This document shows, piece by piece, positions 6,126-11,679 of a DNA stretch of 13,499 nt. The DNA comes from Alphaproteobacteria bacterium. GTDB lineage: Bacteria > Pseudomonadota > Alphaproteobacteria > UBA6615. The stretch covers positions 1 through 13,499 of the forward strand of contig JABDJY010000299.1 of assembly GCA_013003285.1 (NCBI GenBank). Direction: 5' to 3'. The notes below the pieces were generated by a model. The model did not search any database and was not told where the DNA came from. It was given only the letters and a program-made list of their open reading frames with translations. Position 1 is the stretch's first letter, and each line of letters begins with the position of its first letter. A program made the position numbers and the translations under genes.

Positions 6126-7163
6126 CTGCATATTGCCATTGTCATCGCCAAGTTCTGTCATGATGAAGCCGGCGAGCCGGTGCGGTGTGACCAGATCAGG
6201 TCGCGGGAACATCTTCTTCCACGCGTTTATCTTCTTTGTCATGCCGCACAAGATGCCGCCGAGCCGGACCTGATTGGCTTTAGCGACGTCCTCGATTTCG
6301 CGAAACCGCTTGGCGGAAACCTCGTCCCAGAATTCTCGTTCCAGTTTCTCGAATAGTTTCAGATGTTCTTGGACAAACCGCTTTGACGATGCCACATCGA
6401 ATTCGACACGATCGCATTTCTGCAGAAATGCCGTTTCGCGCTGAAAGGTGTTGTTGGTTCTGACCAGCCGAGACATGAGGGCGAAGAGGTTGTCGAATTC
6501 TCGTTCCAATTCCCCGTAGCAACTTTCGTAATACGCCACCGATAGGTGGAGGTCGGCAAAATCCTCGAGTAGATTTGGCAAATCCTCGAGTCTGATTTCA
6601 AGTCGCTCGGCGAGCTTCCCTAAATTCGTGTGCGCGTTCTCCGGGTCGATGGGATTGATCAGCTTGGACAGGTGGCGGCCCTTGTCCGCACTCTCGTCGT
6701 CATCATCGATGACGAGTTCCAATCTATCATCGTCGCCCGTGGGTGTCGGCGCAAAAGTCTCTTTCAGCAGGCTCTGCGTAAAGTTACGCATGAAGTCCGT
6801 GCTCGCGGCTTGCTTCGTGCTGGACAGCCGCAGGGCATTGCCCTTGTCCAAGGGGATACCCTGTTCGCGCAGCGTAATACGCAAGCTGTAGACGTCATAA
6901 CTGCGCAGTTTTCCGAGCTCGGTCAGCAGGGTGAGATCGGGATGGTCGGCGTCTCTAAGTTCGTCGAAGCGCGACCCGATATCGCTGATCTCGATCTGAC
7001 CACTGCCGGTTTGCTCACCGGAGAATAGCTCGATGACCGAGCGGAGCTGGGTGTTTTTAATCAGCTTTACGCTCGCCAGAGCCTTCGTCTGAAACGGCAA
7101 TACCGCCAGCGGCAGGGTGTGGAGCGACTCCATGCCTTCATTGGAATACTGCATGACCATCAT
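6114..7163 (-). CDS. Uncharacterised cytosolic alpha-helical protein of lower GC
   Basis: A 349-residue protein I do not recognise. It has no signal peptide or membrane segment. The N-terminal part (about 15-135) is mixed. A short acidic linker follows (about 143-160, with DDD and DDDD runs). The C-terminal part (about 165-320) is strongly helical and charged, with many Leu/Phe/Glu/Lys heptad-like positions, ending in a KKINAWKKMFPRP segment. Base composition differs from neighbours: 6301-6420 has 58 G+C in 120 bases, against 41 in 60 at 3481-3540 in the M20 gene. This hints at transfer or at weak selection on codon use. Start choice is uncertain: ATGs at 7163, 7160, 7154 and 7133 are in frame and none has a strong ribosome site. 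It is convergent with the HAD gene and divergent from the ACMSD-like gene, so it stands as its own unit. Confidence 0.75.
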   Translation of the reverse strand: MMVMQYSNEGMESLHTLPLAVLPFQTKALASVKLIKNTQLRSVIELFSGEQTGSGQIEISDIGSRFDELRDADHPDLTLLTELGKLRSYDVYSLRITLREQGIPLDKGNALRLSSTKQAASTDFMRNFTQSLLKETFAPTPTGDDDRLELVIDDDDESADKGRHLSKLINPIDPENAHTNLGKLAERLEIRLEDLPNLLEDFADLHLSVAYYESCYGELEREFDNLFALMSRLVRTNNTFQRETAFLQKCDRVEFDVASSKRFVQEHLKLFEKLEREFWDEVSAKRFREIEDVAKANQVRLGGILCGMTKKINAWKKMFPRPDLVTPHRLAGFIMTELGDDNGNMQAPA

Positions 7164-7244
7164 CCGCGTATTTGTTCAAGCCGCGACAGATCCAGGTTTG
7201 CCGGGTGGCCCGAATGCGAGCGGACCTTGGATAGTGAAGTTTCG

Positions 7245-7259
7245 TTAACTTGGCATTAG
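7245..7259 (-). promoter_or_regulatory. Weak CtrA-like box before the orphan gene
   Basis: On the minus strand the segment reads CTAA-N7-TTAAC, one mismatch from TTAA-N7-TTAAC, about 82-96 bp before the 7163 start. One-mismatch matches are expected about once by chance in a window this size at 40% A+T, so this is only a note beside the two better sites. Confidence 0.15.
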
Positions 7260-7415
7260 GACATGCCATCCAAAGCATCCGATTTTATATGTATCCTAGG
7301 TATCGCGGTGCCGCGGCGTCGGCGCCCACCGTTGCGGCCGGCCGAATTTTGCGGGCTATCTGGGAAATCTTCGCTAAGATGCTCGTACCACAGGGTCTAA
7401 ACTCGGGAGAATAAC

Positions 7416-8498
7416 ATGCTTTTTAAATGTACCCCCCACGCACCGGCGGCCGATCACGGCCACAGCCACACCATCAAAAGTAACCGCAAACATCTGACGG
7501 TGGACATCCATTGCCATGTCCACGTTCCCGAGTGCGACGCCATGATCGATGGCAAATGGACGGTCGAGCAAATGCCGATGATCCATTACGCCAGCGACCT
7601 GACGCGCAAGCTGAATGTGGAGCAGAACGATATTTTGATGCCGCGGCTGACCGATCCGGAATTGCGTATTTCTGAGATGGACGCTTGCGGCGTCGACGTG
7701 CAGGCCATATCGCCGTCACCTTTCCACTATTCCTATTGGGCGGAGCCGGAGTTGGGCCGCGATGTCGCCCGCGTCGCAAACGACCGCGTGGGTGAGATGG
7801 GCGCGAAATATCCCGACCGTTTCGCACCCATGTGTACGGTACCGTTGCAAAATCCCGAGATGGCCCTCGCCGAATTGGAGCGCTGCCACAACGAACACGG
7901 CATGCGCGCCGTTGAAATTGGCACCAACGTGGAAGGCCAGGAGCTAACCCGTGCCGGGCTGGAAAAGTTCTTCGCGCGGGTCGAAGAGCTCGACATGTTG
8001 ATCTTCATGCACCCCATCGGCACCACCGAGGGCGATCGCATGAAGGATCACTATTTTACCAATTTGATCGGCCACCCGTTGGAATCGTCGCTGGCCATCG
8101 GCCATCTGGTGTTCGACGGCTATCTGGAGCGCTATCCGGGCCTGAAAATCTGTATCGCCCACGGTGGTGGCTATCTGCCGGGCTATTGGGGCCGCTTCGA
8201 CCATCCCTACCCGACGCGCGAAGACGTGCGTGGCGATCTGCCCAACCTGCCGTCGCACTATCTGAAGAAACTGTATTTCGACACGGTCGTGTTCACCGAA
8301 ATGCAGCTTCGCCACCTAATCGAGGCCTGGGGCGCCGACCACATTCTGATGGGGACAGACTATCCCTACGATATGGCGGAACCGGACCCGGTCGGCCATG
8401 TCGATTCCGTCGAAGGCCTGTCGGAAGCCGATAAGGCGCTGGTGTGGGGCGGCAACGCGGCGCGGCTCATGAACCTGGCGTTCGAGACCAAAGGCTAA
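7416..8498 (+). CDS. Metal-dependent amidohydrolase-family protein (ACMSD / Amidohydro_2-like)
   Basis: A 360-residue TIM-barrel enzyme of the amidohydrolase superfamily, closest in motif layout to the ACMSD / gamma-resorcylate decarboxylase branch. Predicted metal and catalytic residues are His32 and His34 in DIHCHVH, His199 in FMHPIG, His249 in IAHGGGYLPG and Asp315 in MGTDYPYD. These correspond to the HxH, H, H and D set of ACMSD. The branch contains non-oxidative decarboxylases of aromatic or muconate semialdehyde acids and some hydrolases, and the substrate cannot be assigned here. The first 28 residues carry an unusual His-rich stretch (HAPAADHGHSH) before the barrel. The ATG has GGGAGA (7405-7410) at about 6-nt spacing. 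The gene is monocistronic by position: divergent from the low-GC orphan and convergent with the VCBS gene. Confidence 0.92.
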   Translation: MLFKCTPHAPAADHGHSHTIKSNRKHLTVDIHCHVHVPECDAMIDGKWTVEQMPMIHYASDLTRKLNVEQNDILMPRLTDPELRISEMDACGVDVQAISPSPFHYSYWAEPELGRDVARVANDRVGEMGAKYPDRFAPMCTVPLQNPEMALAELERCHNEHGMRAVEIGTNVEGQELTRAGLEKFFARVEELDMLIFMHPIGTTEGDRMKDHYFTNLIGHPLESSLAIGHLVFDGYLERYPGLKICIAHGGGYLPGYWGRFDHPYPTREDVRGDLPNLPSHYLKKLYFDTVVFTEMQLRHLIEAWGADHILMGTDYPYDMAEPDPVGHVDSVEGLSEADKALVWGGNAARLMNLAFETKG

Positions 8499-8559
8499 CG
8501 GGTAAATCTTGCGTTTACGCGGGCGGTATTAGCTGATCGTTATGCGCCATGGCGGTTGG

Positions 8560-9414
8560 CTACTGTTGTAGGTCGCCACTGATCTCGATGCGTTGGTGCG
8601 TCACAACGATTGTTGCTGGACCTTCGTTAGTGCCACTGATCGTGATGGTCATTGTTGCGGTATCGGCGTTGACGCCGTCGGTCACCATGAAGGTGTACAT
8701 TTCCGTCAATGTCTCGTCCGCGCCCAGCGCCATGACAACGCTATTGGCCTCGTCGAGTGCGTAATCGTAAGTACCGTCGGCGTTTAGCGCCAGCTTGCCG
8801 TACTTATTGCCACCGGCGTGACCGGTCACCGTTAGCCCGTCGCTCTCCGCGGCCACCCGGCGCTCTGAATCCGCAACATCATCGGCGCTTTGCATCAATG
8901 GTTTCGTGGTCATGACGTGAGCGGCGCGGTCGTTTTCGCAGACCATCGGGCCTTTGATTGTGCCCATGATGGTGATGGTCAAGGTCGCCGTATCGAAGCC
9001 GCCGGCCCCGTCAGAGGTGACATAGGAAAAGACATCCGACAAGTTTTCGCCGACGCCCAATGCGAGAACCTGCGGATCTTTCTTATTCAAATCGTATTCG
9101 TAAACACCGTTCGAAAACATGAAGAAATTTCCATGCGCGCCGGCGACCCCGGCCATGCCAACCGGGTTTACGCCGTCGCCGGCGTTCTTGCCGACGAGAA
9201 AATCGGTTCCCGCCGTAATCATGACGATGACCATGTCATCTGCAGTTTCGAATTTGGGCTCGCAATCCGCACGATTTTTGTCCGCCGTGGGGAGCAGCGT
9301 TTCGTCGAGAATCTGGATCTTGTCACCTTGTTTGACAATGATCCCTTCGATCGCGCGACGGGTCGATACGATGCGGTGTGTGCCGTCAGCGTGGGTTATC
9401 CGCACGAGAGCCAT
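8560..9414 (-). CDS. Small protein with two VCBS-type repeats
   Basis: A 284-residue protein with two VCBS (cadherin-like, adhesin-type) repeats of about 75 residues at roughly 82-156 and 193-266. Each has the aromatic YxYxL strand (GVYEYDLN, GTYDYALD), the LGxxExLxxxxxxxxxDG segment, TAT-TITI and a closing G-T-GP. Such repeats normally occur in tandem in very large surface adhesins exported by type I secretion. Here there are only two, with no signal peptide, no visible RTX nonapeptides and no obvious C-terminal secretion motif. The first 40 residues (ITHADGT...VKQGDKI) form a separate basic domain loosely reminiscent of adhesin retention modules, a weak impression. AGGGAA (9421-9426) precedes the ATG by about 6 nt. 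A CtrA-like box lies 41-55 bp upstream. Role in attachment or surface display is inferred. Confidence 0.85.
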   Translation of the reverse strand: MALVRITHADGTHRIVSTRRAIEGIIVKQGDKIQILDETLLPTADKNRADCEPKFETADDMVIVMITAGTDFLVGKNAGDGVNPVGMAGVAGAHGNFFMFSNGVYEYDLNKKDPQVLALGVGENLSDVFSYVTSDGAGGFDTATLTITIMGTIKGPMVCENDRAAHVMTTKPLMQSADDVADSERRVAAESDGLTVTGHAGGNKYGKLALNADGTYDYALDEANSVVMALGADETLTEMYTFMVTDGVNADTATMTITISGTNEGPATIVVTHQRIEISGDLQQ

Positions 9415-9454
9415 AATACATTCCCTAAAGCCCCTGCAAATGCGGTGCTTCCTG

Positions 9455-9469
9455 TTAACTACCTGTTAA
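9455..9469 (-). promoter_or_regulatory. Exact CtrA-type box upstream of the VCBS gene
   Basis: On the minus strand this reads TTAA-CAGGTAG-TTAAC (the last C is at 9454), an exact match to the TTAA-N7-TTAAC consensus of the alphaproteobacterial response regulator CtrA. It lies 41-55 bp before the VCBS start codon. On the plus strand it also appears as a direct repeat, CCTGTTAA twice. At 40% A+T an exact TTAA-N7-TTAA is expected about 0.03 times in a window this long. Binding is inferred. Confidence 0.5.
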
Positions 9470-9477
9470 TATTTACG

Positions 9478-9491
9478 AATTATTAATAATT
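9478..9491. repeat. 14-bp perfect AT-only palindrome
   Basis: AATTATTAATAATT is its own reverse complement and lies 64-77 bp before the VCBS start, next to the CtrA-like box. Such palindromes can be dimeric regulator sites or simply AT-rich promoter DNA. Confidence 0.5.
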
Positions 9492-9600
9492 TCGCGCAGA
9501 ATCAAAGCCAATTCGCATAAAATTGTGCCTATTAACTTTGACTCGCGCCGAACGCCTTGCATCCCGCCATTCGGTAAATTCGAGCTGAACGGATATGGCT

Positions 9601-9621
9601 GTCCGATGGCGCCATCCGGAC
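9601..9621. repeat. Near-perfect 10-bp-arm inverted repeat
   Basis: GTCCGATGGC is followed directly by GCCAT-C-CGGAC, its reverse complement with one extra C. The core ATGGCGCCAT (9606-9615) is a perfect palindrome. The lack of a loop favours a protein-binding dyad over an RNA hairpin. It lies 187 bp from the VCBS start and 167 bp from the cyclase start. Confidence 0.45.
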
Positions 9622-9787
9622 TGACCGAAGAGGCATTGACCGTCGTTGTGAAGCCGCCTATTGGCAATTAGGGGCGCCCGTCCTTATGGGTGAACTGCCA
9701 GTTACCGTCGGCTGTGATGGGGCGCGAAACAAGGGAAATTGCGCTAGGCTCCGCCGGCTTTGTCTTTCGGTAGGGGATTAACCGCGC

Positions 9788-11602
9788 GTGGCAATTCATA
9801 AACGCGAGTGGATTTGGCAGTTTGATGTATCACCCGACGCGGTGTGGCGGGTATTTGCGGACACCGCTAGGTTTAACGAAACCGCCGGTTTGCCAAAACA
9901 GGAAATAGTAGAAACGCCTCAGCCCGATGGGTCGGTGCTGCATGAGGGGCGCGCCCGCCAAGGGCCGATCAAGCTCGCGTGGCGCGAAGCACCGGTGAAC
10001 TGGGTCGCCAACCAATGGTTCGAGCATTGCCGCTATTTCACCAAGGGCCCGATTAAATCGCTATGTGCGAGCTTTCGCGTCGTCCCCGAGGGTGCGGGTA
10101 GTACCGGTATCTACACCGCCGAAATGGAATCAGCTTCCTGGCTCGGCGAATTAGCGCTACGAACTGCGACCTTCCCCATGATCGGGAGAAAATTCACGCA
10201 TATGGCCGCCATGGCCCGCCGCCATTTGAACGGGGAAAGCGAGACGCAGTTCGGTTACACGCCGCCGAAACCTGATGCACGGACCGTTGCCCGGGTTGCC
10301 CAAATCGTCGTTGCGATCGAGGCGACGCCCTATGGCCATGGTCACGCCGCACGCCTTGCCGAACGGGTACTGTATGGCCAGGAAGTCGATCTGGTGAAAA
10401 TTCGCCCACTAGCCCTGGCCCAGGAATGGCAAATCGACCGTCAGGAAGCCATCGAGCTTTGCTTGGAAGCTACAAGAGCCGGGCTCCTCAATCTACGTTG
10501 GGACCTGTTGTGTCCGCGCTGCCGGGTCGCCAAGGCGGTGGTCGGCGGCCTCGATGCATTGCCGACCGGCGCCCATTGCGGCACCTGCAACATCGATTAC
10601 GAGCGCGAATTTTCCCAAAATGTCGAACTGAGTTTCGAACCGGCGCCTGGCAACCGGACAATTGTCCAGGGTGAATATTGTCTGTTCGGGCCCATGAGCG
10701 AACCGCATATCGTCGTCCACATCACCGTACCCGCCGGCGCACGCCGCCATGTGGAGGCGCGGCTTGCGCCGGGTCCATACCGACTGCGCACCCTGGAAGC
10801 CGGACCCGAGACGGATATCGATTATGCCGGTGGCGCCTTTCCAGTAGTCGAACTAACAGATGGTGACATAGCGCCGGGACCCGACGCGCCCGACGGTACA
10901 ATCGCGCTGGTCAATGACACGCCGCACGAGCGCACCTTCGTGATCGAAGAGCGAGCCTGGGTGGCGGATGCGCTGACGGCTGATCAGGTGACGTCGATCC
11001 AGGCTTTTCGCGATCTATTTTCCGATCAGGTGTTGCGCCCCGGCGATGAAATCGCGGTGCAGCGCATCGCGCTCATGTTCACCGATCTGCGCGGTTCGAC
11101 GGCGCTCTACGAAGAGGTCGGCGACGCCGCGGCCTATCGCCTGGTGCGCGATCATTTCGGCCTGCTCACCGGAATCGTGCGCCGCCATCGAGGCGCGGTG
11201 GTGAAGACCATCGGCGATGCAGTGATGGCGTCGTTCCATCTGCCTGAGGACGCCTTGGCGGCGGCATTAGCGATCCAGCACGAGGTTGCCGCGTTCAACG
11301 AGGGTGAAGGCGAGGGTCATATCGTCATCAAGGTCGGCCTGCACACCGGGCCCTGCATCGCCGTCACTCTGAACGACCGGCTCGACTATTTCGGCACCAT
11401 GGTCAATCTGGCCGCCCGTCTGCAGGGCGAGAGCGTCGGCGGCGATATCGTACTGTCGCCGGCCTTCGCCGAAGATGTCGGCGTGGCCGAGCGGCTGCGC
11501 GACGTGGCGACTTCCCGCGAGACGGCAAATCTCAAAGGCTTCGACGCGCCGGTGCCCTATTTTCGCATAGACGGCACAGATGCCGCGGTGCGCCGCGCCT
11601 AA
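9788..11602 (+). CDS. Class III adenylate cyclase with SRPBCC and zinc-ribbon sensor region
   Basis: A 604-residue soluble signalling enzyme predicted to make cAMP from ATP. Domains in order: an SRPBCC/START-like ligand pocket domain (about 5-148), a helical winged-helix-like region (about 165-240), a four-cysteine zinc ribbon (Cys242, Cys245, Cys264, Cys267), a beta-rich region (about 275-395), both resembling the DUF5939 architecture, and a class III cyclase domain (about 424-595). The cyclase has metal Asp433 (FTDLRGST) and Asp477 (IGDAVMASF), purine-recognising Lys473 and Asp533 (DYFG), and transition-state Asn540 and Arg544 (VNLAAR), so it should be active and ATP-specific. Start is GTG with AGGGGA upstream. 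No membrane segment is seen. The SRPBCC domain may sense a hydrophobic ligand (inference). It precedes the mutase gene by 77 bp. Confidence 0.93.
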   Translation: MAIHKREWIWQFDVSPDAVWRVFADTARFNETAGLPKQEIVETPQPDGSVLHEGRARQGPIKLAWREAPVNWVANQWFEHCRYFTKGPIKSLCASFRVVPEGAGSTGIYTAEMESASWLGELALRTATFPMIGRKFTHMAAMARRHLNGESETQFGYTPPKPDARTVARVAQIVVAIEATPYGHGHAARLAERVLYGQEVDLVKIRPLALAQEWQIDRQEAIELCLEATRAGLLNLRWDLLCPRCRVAKAVVGGLDALPTGAHCGTCNIDYEREFSQNVELSFEPAPGNRTIVQGEYCLFGPMSEPHIVVHITVPAGARRHVEARLAPGPYRLRTLEAGPETDIDYAGGAFPVVELTDGDIAPGPDAPDGTIALVNDTPHERTFVIEERAWVADALTADQVTSIQAFRDLFSDQVLRPGDEIAVQRIALMFTDLRGSTALYEEVGDAAAYRLVRDHFGLLTGIVRRHRGAVVKTIGDAVMASFHLPEDALAAALAIQHEVAAFNEGEGEGHIVIKVGLHTGPCIAVTLNDRLDYFGTMVNLAARLQGESVGGDIVLSPAFAEDVGVAERLRDVATSRETANLKGFDAPVPYFRIDGTDAAVRRA

Positions 11603-11613
11603 TTGGTCGCTCA

Positions 11614-11642
11614 TGGACCCTGTCCGCTGGGCGCACTATACT
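11614..11642 (+). promoter_or_regulatory. Probable sigma70-type promoter of the mutase gene
   Basis: TGGACC (11614-11619), a 17-bp spacer and TATACT (11637-11642) match the -35 and -10 consensus at 4/6 and 5/6 positions. It lies in the 77-bp gap after the cyclase stop and ends 37 bp before the mutase ATG, suggesting the mutase has its own promoter. Confidence 0.4.
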
Positions 11643-11679
11643 TCGCGCGCAATTTGGTGGGACCGAAAGACAGGTTGAA

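Larger units (their letters stand above)
9415..9787. other. Divergent intergenic region between VCBS and cyclase genes
   Basis: This 373-bp gap is the longest in the window. The VCBS-proximal part (about 9450-9540) is strongly AT-rich and holds a CtrA-like box and a 14-bp palindrome. The middle holds a 21-bp inverted repeat. The cyclase-proximal end has AGGGGA (9772-9777), a ribosome site at rather long (10-nt) spacing from GTG. A 64-codon TTG-start minus frame at 9473-9667 looks like chance. I see no RNA gene. Confidence 0.6.

Noticed and set aside
7164..7415. Search for promoter or RNA gene in the gap before the ACMSD-like gene
   Set aside because: The gap has an AT-rich patch near 7280-7295 and GC-rich imperfect dyads near 7306-7333, but no convincing -35/-10 pair and no tRNA or riboswitch fold by eye.
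8502..8518. GTAAA / TTTAC stem between the convergent ACMSD-like and VCBS genes
   Set aside because: Only 5 AT-rich pairs with a 7-nt loop and no T-run; position is right for a terminator but the structure is not convincing.
9473..9667. 64-codon minus-strand frame in the VCBS-cyclase gap
   Set aside because: TTG start without a ribosome site, no recognisable domain, runs through the AT-rich promoter region; most likely chance.
9778..9784. TTAACC just before the cyclase start as another CtrA half-site
   Set aside because: A single half without a spaced partner, and too close to the start codon to serve as a promoter element.
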